Shown: one piece after another, positions 21,130-32,597 of the stretch | How positions within the stretch are numbered: position 1 is the stretch's first letter | How the letters are laid out: each line of letters starts with the position of its first letter | Source: Mixophyes australis | Taxonomy: Eukaryota; Chordata; Amphibia; Anura; Limnodynastidae | Direction: 5' to 3' | DNA length: 64,000 nucleotides | NCBI GenBank assembly: GCA_036250195.1 | Contig: JAVHZZ010000004.1 | Coordinates: 323,108,628 to 323,172,627, forward strand | Position numbers and translations under genes: made by a program | Notes under the pieces: generated by a model | What the model was told of the DNA's origin: nothing | Seen by the model: the letters and a program-made list of their open reading frames with translations, nothing else | Databases searched by the model: none

Positions 21130-21500
21130 CCTTTAGATTGTAAGCTCATTTGAGCAGGGCCCTCTCTCCTTCTGTTTCTACCACTTTTAACTTTGCTCTC
21201 CAGCTACTCAGCCCACCTTCTTCTTGGGCCTTTTGCCCTATAACTCTTCTCCCGCTTTTCTCTGCACCTTTCAGTGGCTCTTAACCTGTCAGCGGTGCCC
21301 ACCCTCTTGGGCAAAGATTTGCAGTTTGTGCTGAACATCCCTCACCCTTTCAGCCTTTCTCTTTAGTTGTGCTTTGAGCTCCCTGTGTTAGTGTTTATTG
21401 TTAATTGTACCGTGCTGTTTTATCTTGTACTGTCCTATTGTTTGTTCCTGTATGGTGCTACAGATACTTTGTGACACTCTATAAATAAAAATATTAAATT
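21130..21500 (+). repeat. LINE 3'-tail repeat
   Basis: 'agattgtaagctcatttgag' begins and 'acactctataaataaaaat' ends a pyrimidine-rich segment of the kind forming 3' ends of frog LINEs. The parallel copy at 54,140 starts agattgtaagcttgcgagca. Confidence 0.65.
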
Positions 21501-22450
21501 TTATAATAATGTACCAGTAAGAGGTAAAATGGCTTTTTCAAGAAAATAATTGCAGGGCTCTCTCTGGTTGAACCTATTTTTAAAGTTTTTTTTGTTTTTT
21601 TTTTTTTAATTTTTCCAAAGTAAATTGTTTTTAAAAAAAAAAAAAATGTGGGAGTACTGCAATGCTACTAAAATGTTTCACTTCAAGGGTTTAAAATGTT
21701 AAATCTTTGTATACTTTTTTCCCATTTCCTGTCTCTCTTATAATCTAAAATGCACAACACAAGTTAAACTTACTTTTGCAGGCAATTATAGGTTCTTGTA
21801 CTATTAAATCACCTTAGATAAACTTCCAACAGGAGCTTATTGATTCCTAATTTATATTCTGCTAAAATAAGATTCTTGCCTGGAGAGACATGTTTGGAAT
21901 ATACTATTGTGAGATGAAACGCTGCTGGATTTAATGAGAGCAAAAACCAAAATAGGATTGGAAATTGCAAGACTTTAATCAACCAATCAAATTGGCACAT
22001 TTAAAGATGCTTCTGGTTTTGTGAAGCTTATTTTTAACTAGGAAAATGTGTGGCAAGAGTAGTAGTACAATGATGGTATGGGATTTTGTGTTTTAAAAAT
22101 TACAAATGATTAATAAAGATGGAGTGCTCGCTGGGAGAATGGGTAAAGCATGTGAAAACTGCTTTAGATGCTTGTCACAGGTTGCCCCTTTACCAATGCA
22201 ATATATTATACTGGTAGCACAAGTAAATACATGAAAAATAGGCCCTACCTCTCGTCCGAATTGAAAATGGTGTTAAAATTCTAGAACACAATGGTGGGAA
22301 TGAGCCCATAAGAAAAACTGAAAGGTTCTGGCTAAAAGGATTTTTAATGTGGTTTGAAGATGTTGTTTAACGGCTGGATAGCATATTAATAGCAGAATAA
22401 TGGGAACGAGCCCTGACTTGTAGAAAACATAGCTAATATTTGTCAAAACT
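21501..22450. other. AT-rich sequence, no gene seen
   Basis: It contains poly-T and poly-A tracts near 21,585-21,645. No gene or element end is recognised. Confidence 0.35.
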
Positions 22451-23319
22451 CTAGGGGGTATATTAAATTTGCTGCAATGTTCGGATGAACATCGCGACTG
22501 CACATTTTCTATGGTAGTACGATACCACAACATAGCAGATATTCTGTCACAATAGGGCTGCAGGAGGGGCTACCGACTGGTATTGACACAACTAAGCAAG
22601 AAGGCGCAGATTTTAACGCACCCCCCGGTATTCACCAGGAACCACCGCAAGGAGGTATGGACTTTGCTGCGTGAGGTGCGAAGGTCGCGGTTCTCCAGGT
22701 TAGTCACCAGAGCAGTAGTGTGGAACAGGAATAGTCGAACAGTCCAGGTCAGAAGCCAATCGGGGGTGAAGTACACAAGGATAATGCAGAGAATGGTCAG
22801 AGGGAAGCCAGAGGTCATAACCAAAATGACAAGTATGGTACCAGGGATAACACAAGAGAGTAGTCCGGAGAGCAAGCCAATGTCAACACAATGCTGAAAC
22901 GGTAACAAAAGGCTGGAGCTGGTGAACCAATTCTCTGGTGCCAGATACAGCCAGAAGGAGGTTTAAATAGAGGAAAGTACTCCTTGATTTGATGATGTGG
23001 TTTATGGCAGTAAAAACGCAACCAACCGCTATGCAGGAAAAGAGTGTCTCTAACCGCTATGTGATGGAATGCTCTGCGCATGTGTGCGCAGCGTAGCTAC
23101 CCAGAATCGGGGAGTGTCCCGCTGCTAGGCAACAGGGCACCGTCAGTGAGAACAGACAGGTGCCTGTCCTCGGCACCTGTAAAAATTGCGGGGACAGCAC
23201 TTGACATTCTCCTTCTCAACCCTATGGGGGGCGAAGGGAAATCTGCAATGTAGCGGTTATGCGGAGTGCCTTCGCACCTGTTCTGGAGGCACTCCGTGCA
23301 TAATTGAATATGCCCCTAG
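22451..23319. mobile_element. MITE carrying a solo LTR insertion
   Basis: The outer arms 'gggggtatattaaatttgct' and, inverted, 'ggggcatattcaattatgca' lie inside ctag on both sides. The middle is taken up by a diverged solo LTR (22,546-23,205). A related MITE starts at 63,826 ('aggcatattcaattagccac'). Confidence 0.6.
22546..23205 (-). mobile_element. Diverged solo LTR of a Gypsy element
   Basis: 'accaggaaccaccgcaagga' and 'ggactttgctgcg' parallel the LTRs of the complete Gypsy element (57,943 and 62,971: 'accaagaaccaccgcaaggt'). A minus-strand TATA-like 'ctatttaaacc' lies near 22,960. The ends read tGTCACAATAG ... CACTTGACa. The 5-mer attct lies on both sides (22,541-22,545 and 23,206-23,210), although the exact edge is ambiguous because of the T/A overlap. 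The internal region has been lost by LTR-LTR recombination. Confidence 0.7.
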
Positions 23320-23471
23320 TTAGGTCTATTAGTAACTACAACAGTCTAAGGCTGATTTCTAAATAGCACAAATACTGCAAACTGAAACCAAATGCATATA
23401 AACTATTGGTGGGTACCAAGTTTATGTGATCCACTGGCTTGCTTTGCACTAGAAATCAGAAATATTTTAAT

Positions 23472-23691
23472 CATACTTGCCAACTCTCCTGGAATGTCCG
23501 GGAGACTCCCGCATTTTGCGAGAGTTAAACAGACTCCCGGGAGAGTGTGGCAATCTCCCGGATCTGCCCACTTCCTAGTGAAGTGGGCAGAATTGGGTCC
23601 AAAACGCCGTGATTCACCGGGAATTGTCCCCTGTACGGCCACCTTCCCCGTCAGGATCCCGGATCATACTTGCCATAAGTTGGCAAGTATG
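23472..23691. mobile_element. hAT MITE ('catacttgccaact' family), perfect TSD
   Basis: The inverted ends CATACTTGCCAACT / AGTTGGCAAGTATG are flanked by attttaat at 23,464-23,471 and 23,692-23,699. The interior contains 'ccgggagactcccg'-type palindromes. Other members are at 30,307, 41,885, 42,496 and probably 56,290. Confidence 0.88.
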
Positions 23692-23699
23692 ATTTTAAT

Positions 23700-24367
23700 T
23701 TTGAGTAGGTTCTTTTAGCCACAATTTGTGGTGGGCTCTTAATAATACCACAGACTGACATAATGAATAAAGAATAGTTCCAGATATGTACAGCTGTTAA
23801 ACAATTCACTGTGTGCATAGTATTCTTGGTATTTAAACATGACTGGTAGAAACAACCAAATAGAGTAAATAAAGTACCAATTTAAAGTGTCATGAAGTGC
23901 TAATTGATTAAATGAAAACAAGTTGTATCTTTATGTAATGGTTTACGCTGTTTTACTAAAATTACCCTACATATGGCTTACCTGAACCATGCCACTCTTC
24001 AGCATCTCTGGACACTTGTGATCTTATAGAATAGCAATCTAGAGACCGTTGGAAGCTACATTGATATACTTCTGTTGTACAAGCCACGGTTTTTATTTTG
24101 CAATTTTAAAGAGGTTAATCCACTTTTACATGGTTTAAAGGTTTGTACATTTCCTCCTACAACTTTTGCTATACATTTCTGTATCTTTTTGGCTTCAGTC
24201 TCCGTTCTTTTAGCCAGAACCTTTTATGTTATCCAGTCACTTATTTCTATTAGGTATTAAACATGAGCTAAGTTGCTTTATACATTGGATTCAGAACATC
24301 TCAGTTAATGTGTTTATATGAGACTAGTATGTGTGTATAGTTCCATGTGTTTTAAATTTCAGTGTTT
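23700..24367. other. AT-rich sequence, no gene seen
   Basis: No recognised signal. Confidence 0.35.
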
Positions 24368-24507
24368 CATACCTCCCAACCGTCCTGATTTACTTTTGTC
24401 CCGATCGGTGGGAAAGTCAGGAGGTATTCTGTTCACTGCTGCTCTACATGGCAGAATGAGAGAGCCTAGCATCCACGATACTGCCTACCCAAATGTTGGG
24501 AGGTATG
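24368..24507. mobile_element. Short MITE ('catacctcccaac' ends)
   Basis: The inverted ends CATACCTCCCAAC (24,368) and GTTGGGAGGTATG (24,495) bound about 140 bp. The target duplication is not clear. It is related in its ends to the 'catacttgccaact' group. Confidence 0.65.
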
Positions 24508-25984
24508 TTTGATTGTGCTATTTAAGTATCAATATCTTGTATTTTACACTAGTTTTCTTTTTAAATACAAGTCCGTGTCAGAGGCCAGGGGTCTATTTTG
24601 TTGATCCTGCCCTCTCAGGAAGTATTTAAGATAATTAAAAATGTGTCATTTGTTTTTTAGCAGTTTTAAGAGAATGGGGCCCAAAAGCTGTTCTGGACCA
24701 CAGTATGCTTACAACTGTGTGTATAATGCTGATGATAGCAATTACTCAATTATTTATGTCTGATGCCGTGTGATTCCTTCATTCGGATATTTAATTGTTA
24801 TCAATATTAACAGACATTTAGAATCTGACTTGCTGGCTCTGAATCAATGAAATTTGACATATAATTTAGCTCTAATAAGAATGTGATCTGGTTCACCAGC
24901 TTGCTTGTTCAAGTTGCAAAGACAAACAAAATATAGGGTCACACATTGATCAGCAAAAAATTTTTAGCACTATATTCACAAAGAAAAGTGGTCTGCAACA
25001 CCAACCTTCATTGTACTAGCGTCCATACTGTACATTGTATTGGAAAAATGTGCATGTCTCTGAAAATGAGCTGCTTTGCTCATTAGGATGTGCAAGGCAA
25101 ACGGACATAACATGGGCACCATCCCAATGGTAATTAAGACCATATGGTAACAGAAGAAGGTTGCTTGCAATGCCCTTTTTAAATGGCAGTGCACTTGTAA
25201 TGCATGATAATATAAAATGACAGGTGAGATTTTATCCATTCTCACAAGCAGAAGGTTGGTGTTGCAGTTCTTTTAACCCAACTACGCGAGGAGCAGTCCT
25301 ACCGATTGAACACAAATGAGCATGGCAATATGTCCATTAATTAAACTAAAATAATCACATTTTTGTCCAGGAATAGAAATCTTTAACCCATGTCAGAGAT
25401 TCATAATTTTATAATGCAATGCCCTTCTGCTGCTGCTCCACAGAAAGCTTATTTTATTTAATATCAAGTCTTCTAGCCACCCTACTAAACAAGTGACAAG
25501 TATTTAAAATGTTTTGTATATGCTAAATATTTAATATCTTTTAGAAGAACAATTGTAACATGTATAGATTGTAGTACACATGTATAATTATTTTGGTCCC
25601 TCTGCTTATTTTTTCTAATTTTAAAACATGTTCAAATAAACTGAAACATGCAGATTCCCTCTTTCTGGCATTTTATTTAGGTTTGGTGCATTTGTTTTGC
25701 CAAAAATAATGTGAGTTTCACTTTGACCACTGTCATCACATTCAGGATAGCAAGTAACATTGAGAAGAAGAAGCGTTAAATTGTAAAGTTAAGTATTGGG
25801 GGAGGGGTACTTTTACTAAATGACAAATACTTTGGGGGAGTAATTTAACCCCCACCTACCTCCGCTCCCTAATATGACCATATTTGGACCATACCACTAG
25901 GTGTGGCTCTAATGTTTGACAAAACCAGGTGAAGAGAATGCCCCAGGGTGTAGGGACTGCCTAAAACACTGAATAAGTGACACA
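24508..25984. other. AT-rich single-copy-looking sequence
   Basis: I see no gene, element end or strong repeat in this 1.5-kb block. Confidence 0.35.
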
Positions 25985-26200
25985 ATGCCACTCATTCAGT
26001 GTTAAGTTGCCTGGGGCACCACCACATTGAGCTGGAGTATGCGCTTCTTGCCTGTGAAGATGCCAGCTGCTGCACCTCCATGTTTGTAAGTGCCCTGACC
26101 TTGGTCCCATTGAAAACCTGTAGAATGATCTAAAGAGGGCTGTGCACAGGAGATCCTCTTGCAATGTGGGTGGCCTTGAACTTCTTTGTAGGGAAAAGTC
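25985..26200 (+). pseudogene. Tc1-like transposase fragment, decayed
   Basis: At about 26,096-26,160 the plus strand reads 'LGPIENL', a stop, 'NDLKRAVHRRSS'. It matches the 'SPDLNPIENLW-x-DLK-x-AV' block around the last catalytic acidic residue of Tc1-type transposases. Only this C-terminal piece survives. Confidence 0.5.
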
Positions 26201-26204
26201 CAGG

Positions 26205-26390
26205 GGGTAAATGTATCATACTCTGTTTTTCTCAAGTCGCCGCAAATCGGCGAGTTGACAGCTAAAATTTAATGCGGCGCTGCCTTGTAAAGGCAAGTTT
26301 CCCTTTACAAGGCAGCGCCGTTTTAAATTTTAGCTGTCAACTCGCCAATTTCCGGCGACTTGAAAAAACTGGAGTATGATACATTTACCC
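26205..26390. mobile_element. Foldback MITE, 186 bp, near-perfect palindrome
   Basis: It starts GGGTAAATGTATCATACTC and ends with the reverse complement of the same. The arms continue almost to the centre ('ggcgctgccttgtaaaggca'). ccagg / acagg flank it, possibly an imperfect 5-bp duplication. Confidence 0.8.
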
Positions 26391-26567
26391 ACAGGTGTGT
26401 GAAGTTGATAGAAACTTATTAAAAAAGACTTACTGCTATTATAAAAGTATTGTAAGTATGTAGGAATGTGCACACTTGTGCAACCAGGGTATTGTAGGAT
26501 TTTCATTTTCTCAAAATCTGTGGAAAAAGGTCTGTCAGGAGTTGAATCTTGATGTCAAGCTTTTATA
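26391..26567. other. No recognised feature
   Basis: Short spacer ending at the TA that flanks the Tc1 element. Confidence 0.3.
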
Positions 26568-27995
26568 CAGTGATGGCCAAAAGTTTTGAGAATGACACAA
26601 GTATTGGTTTTCACAAAGTTTACTGCATCAGTGTTTTGACCTTTTTAGTCAGATGTTGCTATGGTATGCTGAAATAAAATTACAAGCATTTCATAAGTGT
26701 CAAAGGCTTTTATTGACAATTACATTAAGTTTTTATGCAAAGAGTCACTATTTGCAGTGTTGACCCTTCTTTTTGAAGCCCTCTGCAATTCATCCTGGCA
26801 TGCTGTCAGTCAAGTTCTGGGCCGCATACTGACTTATGGCCACCCATTCTTGCCTAATCAATGCTTGGAGTTTGTCAGAATTTGTGAGTTTTTGTTTGTC
26901 CACCAGCTTCTTGAGGATTGACCACAAGTTCTCAATGGGATTAAGGTCTGGGGAGTTTCCTGGCCATGGATGCAAAATTTCGATGTTTTGATCCCAGAGC
27001 CACTTAGTTTTCACTTTTGCCTTATGACAAGATGCTCCATCATGCTGGAAAAGGCATTGTTCTTCACCAAACTGTTCTTGCATGGTTGGGAGAAGTTACT
27101 CTTGGAGGATGTTTTGGTACCATTCTTTATTTATGGCTTTGTTCTTAGGCAAAATTGTGAGTGAGCCCACTCCCTTGGTTGAGAAGCAACCCCATACATG
27201 AATGGTCTCAGGTTGCTTTACTATTGGCATGACACAGGAATGATGGTAGCGCTCACCTTTCCTTCTCCGGACAAGCGTTTTTCCAGATGTCCCAAACAAT
27301 CTGAAAGGGGATTCATCTGAGAAAATGACTTTACCCCAGTCCTCAGCAGTCAAATCCCTGTACCTTTTGCAGAGCATCAGTCTGTCCCTGATGTTTTTTC
27401 TGGAGAGAAGTGGCTTCTTTGTTTGCCTTCTTGACACCAGGCGGTCCTTCAAAAGTCTTTGCCTATCTGTGTGTGCAGATGCACTCACACCTGCCTCCTG
27501 CCATTCCTGAGCAAGCTCTGACTGGTGGTGCCCCGAACCCGCAGCTGAATCAACTTTAGGAGACGGTCCTGGTGCTTGCTGGACGTTCTTGGACGCCCTG
27601 AAGCCTTCTTCACAACTTCACACCTCTCCTTGAAGTTGTTGATGACCCAGTAAATGGTTGCTTTAGGTGCAATCATACTAGCCACAATATCCTTGCCTGT
27701 GAAGCCCTTTTTGTGCAAAGCAATGATGACTGCATGCGTTTCCTTGCAGATAATCATGGTTAAGAGAGGAAGAACAATGATTTCAAGAGAGAGGTGGTTA
27801 TCGGAGACAACACAAGGCGCAGGTCAGAGGTATGCAAGAGATGCTGTCTGTGTCCCGAAATATTTAGTGTAATTTTCAGGATTCCGCAACAGCATGTAGG
27901 AGAATGCAGCAGCTCCAAGAATAATATTTGAGGGGGAATGTACTTTAGTCCAGCGAAGGAGTCACCTGTGAAGAGTGCAGACACTGTTGGCTTGA
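26568..27995 (-). mobile_element. Tc1-type transposon, one end missing
   Basis: The left end 'cagtgatggccaaaagtttt' after a TA (26,566-26,567) is a typical Tc1 terminus. The matching right terminus is not present before hAT-related sequence begins near 28,000, so the right side seems to have been lost. The transposase lies on the minus strand. Confidence 0.8.
26745..27757 (-). pseudogene. Tc1 transposase, broken
   Basis: Tc1/mariner transposases cut and paste DNA at TA sites with a DD34E triad. Here the N-terminal helix-turn-helix part (27,757-27,485: KGFTGKDIVASM..., GRPRTSSKH) is followed by the first Asp in 'VIFSDESPF' (about 27,325-27,300), the second in 'QHDGASCHKA' (about 27,045-27,016) and the Glu in 'SPDLNPIENLW' (about 26,952-26,920). 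A frame change near 27,525 separates the first part. A stop lies between the two catalytic parts near 27,092, and another stop near 26,790 precedes the last residues. All three catalytic acids are still readable, so the copy is old but not ancient. Confidence 0.9.
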
Positions 27996-29755
27996 GTCAA
28001 GTAATTATTCTAGTCAGACTTTTTGAGAAGCGGCTAGAGAAATTGAAGGAGGAAATGAAACAAAGCCATTTCGCTAACTATATTGGAATTGTAGATTGAG
28101 GACTTAATTTTTTTTGCCAGGATCCAAGAGTTATCAACATCTTAAGCCTAGGATCAATCACAGTTGGCAATATGTAGTGATCCAATTTCAAGAGCTATAT
28201 ATTTTTCTTTATTTCCAACTGACCCAGATATCAAGAGATGCAATGAGCTCCTGGTCAGCAGTTTGACAGCTCAAATGGTACATGACACAACGCGGTCTCC
28301 TCCTTCAGTTTATCTGCCAACTGCTTCTAGGAAAAAAATAAGCTTTCCCAAGACACTTAGTGGTGATGCAGATAAGTCAGCACAACATTTTGACATTTGG
28401 TCTGTTCTAAAAGAATTGCCCAAATATTGTGACAGCTCTGCCATACAATAAACTAAAAATTCCATGAGGAAGGCAATTACCGGCAATTACATCAAAGTAC
28501 ACAGACTTCTGTGATGGATTCCAGCAGGGGTGAATTAGTATTGTTTGAGGAAGATGTACACACTGATGAGGGAGAATATGATAACAGTGTAGATTGCAGG
28601 TGCTGAAATCTAGTTGAGAGAGAAGGGAGCTAACTGATGCTGGTATGCTTGGTAATATTTTGGGTAGAATGGCATCTTCACAATTTTATATCTTTCTACA
28701 GTAAACTTTCACCTTTTATTAGAGAGTTATTTTCTTCTTTAAAAAGGTATAAGCTTTTTATTTACATTTTTGTTTTCATGACTTAGAACCAATATGCACT
28801 TGAACATAGGCTTTAGCACATGAGGTAGAGGGATTGGTATCCTCATGACTGAGACTGGAGAGTGACAAGAACAATGCCACCCCTCCTGTTTCTGTATGAG
28901 CTATGGCACAGTAAAATGTAACTGCAGATTTAGACCAATTCTGCCAGCCCTATTTCTTTCAGCAATGATAATTATCAATGGAGCAATGGAACTCTCCTCT
29001 TTGTGTGTTACCTATGAACACTGTACATTATGGGACTGCAGATTTCGAAGACCAAGCCTGCCAGACTATTAATTCTTTCTATTTCAGCAATGGCAATGGA
29101 GCAATGGGGCTTTCCTGAATTTCACTGTAGACTTTAAAGATCACTGCTACTCCCTCCTCTTTCTATTCTACCTTTGACACTACCCAACTGCTCTACAGTC
29201 TGCCAAGAACTGTGCTACCCCTTCGGTGTCCCTCTGTGAAATGGTGCTGGATCGCCGTGGAGGTCAGTACTTATAGAATCCAAAATTTGGGAGATCTAAG
29301 ATCCAATGACGTAGCAATGATGTTTTGCCTCGTTTTAAATTCAGACTGCGCAGGTACTTGGACCTGCTAAATTCGGGTGTGTTCGGTTCTCGGGGAAACG
29401 AGCCTGAGCATCTCTACTTTTTCTTTTCTGCCACTGCTGTGTGAAATGTTTTCTAGATGTGCCGTGTGTTTGTGTTATTGCTCTGTCGCTTAGCATCCAG
29501 CCAGGTCGCTGCAGTCTTTATTTGAAAGTGTATGAAAATAATATTGTGAGGTGGTAAAAATTGACTGCAAAGGACTTGAAATTAGTGTTACTGAGGTTTT
29601 AATACTAATGTAGGGAAAAAAAAAAAGCGAAATTCTGTGATTTAGCAAAAAAAAATAGGGATTTTAGAAAAAAATAGGAATCCAAAGCCAAAACGCGAAT
29701 TAAATCCATATCCAAAACCAGAACACGGAGGTCAGTGAACATCTCTACTAAAGAA
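27996..29755 (+). mobile_element. Old relative of the large hAT, decayed
   Basis: It carries a transposase remnant on the plus strand. Terminal-type sequences like those of the hAT at 11,466 occur twice, ending 'gagcatctctac' (about 29,400) and 'gaacatctctac' (about 29,750). The sequence 'ggaatccaaagccaaaacgc' matches the 'aatccgaaccaaaac' subterminal region. Imperfect internal repeats (about 28,870-29,150, 'cagcaatg...caatggagcaatgg') lie between. Exact ends are not resolved. Confidence 0.6.
27998..28610 (+). pseudogene. hAT transposase C-terminal remnant
   Basis: The reading passes 'LFEKRLEKLKEEMKQSHFAN', 'CQDPRVIN', 'SLFPTDPDIKRCNELLVSSL' (28,200-28,262) and 'ASRKKISFPKTLSGDAD', then 'DIWSVLKELP'. 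These correspond in order to residues 614-745 of the 899-aa transposase at 16,613-19,312 (for example 'CQDPRVVT' and 'SLFPADTSLQRCKDLLVRRL'). The catalytic Glu and dimerisation segment are missing. The acidic tail ('MDSSRGELVLFEEDVHTDEG') resumes at about 28,512-28,570. Stops and frame changes are present. Confidence 0.85.
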
Positions 29756-30298
29756 TCAGTAGCTGCTTTTCTTTAACAGGGGAGAAGTCATTGGAGCTCC
29801 CATTCAAAGTATTACCATCAGGTTTGCTAACAACACATTTTTTTCACTGACAATTTGGTTTAAATAATACTTCTGTCATTTTTTATGAAGACATACTTTT
29901 CAATTATAGTTTCAGTGTACTAATGGCTGTCTCACTTTTTTTTATTTCTCTGCTCTCTGTGTTTGGAAGGGCTTCACTTCTCTTCACTGCAACACCACCC
30001 CAGAAGTTGGGACTGTGTGCACAGTCTGTTTTTGTGACTGGAGTGTGCACAGGAGCAGGGAGAGGTGAAGGACAACAATTTGGTGACAGGCTGTCAAGAA
30101 AGGGAAGATGGGGGAGGGATATTATGTTTTTATTGACAATGGGGTCTATAGAACATGATAATGTTTAGCTCTGTGTTATGTGATATGTGGAACTAGACAC
30201 GGCCTCTAAAGTAGAGCAGGTCACGCCCCCTGTGCTTTGCGGCAACTGTTACTTGTGTAGTCTCTGAGAAATGAGTTTTCAAAAAATAGGCAAGTATG
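29756..30298. other. No gene seen
   Basis: One open frame at 29,923-30,168 has no recognisable feature. Nothing else is noted. Confidence 0.35.
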
Positions 30299-30306
30299 GC
30301 CTTATA

Positions 30307-30571
30307 CATACTTACCAACTCTCCCGGAAAGTCCGGGAGACTCCTGAAATTCGGGTCAGTCTCCCGGACTCCCGGGAGAGCTGGCATTTTTCCCGCATCC
30401 CAAAATGAACTTGCTAAAATGACACAATTCACCAGGAATCGCATCAGTTTGGCCCCGTGGAAATCGGCATTTTACTCGAGGGGGCGGGGCAAAAATGACA
30501 CGATTCAAGGCGCCCTGCCCTCTAGCCACGCCCCTCACCTGGACGTCGCCTACTGGAAGTAGGGAAGTATG
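30307..30571. mobile_element. hAT MITE ('catacttgccaact' family), perfect TSD
   Basis: The ends are CATACTTACCAACTCTCCCGG and ...AGGGAAGTATG. They are flanked by gccttata at 30,299-30,306 and 30,572-30,579. The interior shares 'gtccgggagactcc' with the member at 23,472. Confidence 0.88.
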
Positions 30572-30579
30572 GCCTTATA

Positions 30580-30969
30580 TAACAAACGCCTGATGTGTAA
30601 GTTATACAAACACCAAAAGCAAGAAACTACTAGAATGTAAGTGTGTAATACTGCAGCATACTTCTCATTTTACCCCCTGTAACAGCAAATTTTCAGAGTA
30701 ATTTGCCAATAGCAGTGAGGTTGTTAGCTAAATCATATGTTTGTCTCACCAGTCTTACACGACTGAAAATTGTTCTAAATTTTATAACAAAGGTCTAGTA
30801 TACCAGTATGGCTGCATATTTCTGAAGACTAATTATATGTATATTTGCAAGCTCAGGATGTAGATCATAGTACTACATATGTATGTAGAATGTATATCAT
30901 GGTAATACTATTTATCAGTTGATCACATGATTCAAGCCTGGGCAATGGGGATCTCCCTCCAAGTGTGCA
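30580..30969. other. AT-rich sequence, no gene seen
   Basis: No recognised signal. Confidence 0.35.
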
Positions 30970-31080
30970 CCTACTGTCCTGGTTTACGTGGGACAGTCAT
31001 AAACTTAGGGGGCTCCTCTGCTGCCCCAACAGTCAGGACTTTTGTTCCAATTGCTGGGGCTGTTGGGAGGTATATCGTGG
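30970..31080. repeat. MITE fragment ('gttgggaggtat' end)
   Basis: 'gtcctggtttacgtgggaca' and 'ctgttgggaggtatat' resemble the 'catacctcccaac' MITEs at 24,368 and 51,555. The left terminus is degraded. Confidence 0.5.
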
Positions 31081-31975
31081 AATTTCTAAAAGTGGGGGGT
31101 TAGGGGTAGCTTAGCATTTCAGAAGTGTAAAGCATGCACCCCTGGTGGGACATGGTATGCCCCAATGTGGTGCATCCATGCCCCAGAGTGACAATGTCCT
31201 GCGGACAGTTAATGTTAATTATGTTGGAAAGTATGTTCAAAATGGCTTACCCAAGCTATTAAGGAATTTGTGTCAGATGCTGTCTACTAGTTGTGATTCC
31301 TGGCATTTCTTCAAGAAGCGATTACACAAAGTGGATGCAAGGCAGTGTAAGGTATTCACTGCAGAGTAAACATGGCACCTGTGATTCCTTTATTGGTTAG
31401 AAAGATGTGTCTGTGGCAGCTCTCAAATCTCTATAGGCAGCTCTTGAAGTGGAAATTTAGAAATGGTGGTATAGAAAACTTAAGTTAATGGTCTTTGGTA
31501 GTTTTGCAGTGGGAGAAGTGGTGGTGTGGCATGCCACTGGATATACCCTCACTTTGACCACTGTCTGTAGGAGAAGATGAGTGTATCCCTTTCTCTCCTT
31601 GGCTTTTTTTTTACTTATTTCTCCAATTTATCCCTTACAAATCAAAGCCTTAAAAAAATTTTTTTTTTTATAGTAAAGACAGTGGTATTAAATTATAACA
31701 AATCCAGAAGCCCAAACTTTGCTGCAAGTTCATTGAAATGGCAAATGGAGGCTAAGGAAGGAAGTGTTATTGATATCTGAGCCCAAGTGATGAATCCCAA
31801 CAATCTGATTTAATTTTTCTCCTTTTCTGAATTAGCTTGACATTTTACAAAATTATTCTGAGGCCCCTAATCACTGAAACCTGTTTACTCTCAACATTTG
31901 TTGTGTCGTTATTCTCCTCTCCAGACATCCACATTGTTTTAGATGATGATGGCAGGCCCACTTTAAATACCAATT
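31081..31975. other. AT-rich sequence, no gene seen
   Basis: Only short open frames without recognisable features. Confidence 0.35.
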
Positions 31976-32597
31976 GCTTAGTGCAGTGGTTCCCAAACTT
32001 TTGCAGTTTGCGGCACCCTTATAGTTAGGGATGAGCGGGCTCGGATATCTGAAATCCGAGCCCACCCGAAACCTTGCCGATCCGAGCCGGATCCGAGACA
32101 GATCTGGGTATTCCCGCCAATTGCAAAACTGAAAGCGAGGCTCCGAGTCATAATCCCGTTGTCGGATCTCGCGATACTCAGATTCTATAAATTCCCCGCT
32201 GGCCGCCGCCATCTTCACTCAGGCATTGATCAGGGTAGAGGGAGGTTGTGTTAGGTGGTCCTCTGCCCTGCTATATCCTGTGCTGTGCTGTGCTGTGCTC
32301 AGTCCAGTGGTGCTGTGTCCTGTGCTCTGTGCTTCTAAGGGCATTGTTATTTCCCCATTATTCCCAAGTTATAAAAAATTTAAAAAAAAGTTATAAAAAA
32401 AATAAAAAAAATAATTGTAAAAAAAAGAAATAAAAAAAAAATATCCAAAAACAATCCTGCAGTATAAGTCCAGTGGTACTGTAATATTACAAAGTTCACT
32501 GATTCTGCAGTATAAGTCCAGTGGTACTCTCCTATAATTTTTAAAGGCTTTGCCGAGTGTGTGTGGCTTAGAGGTACGCTCTCTTGTGCTACATATA

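Noticed and set aside
24368..24507. Target-site duplication for the 'catacctcccaac' MITE
   Set aside because: The flanks show no matching 8-mer, and short matches such as ttt are not significant.
29923..30168. Small plus-strand protein with a hydrophobic N-terminus
   Set aside because: No start context, homology or neighbouring gene supports it, and a chance open frame of this size is expected.
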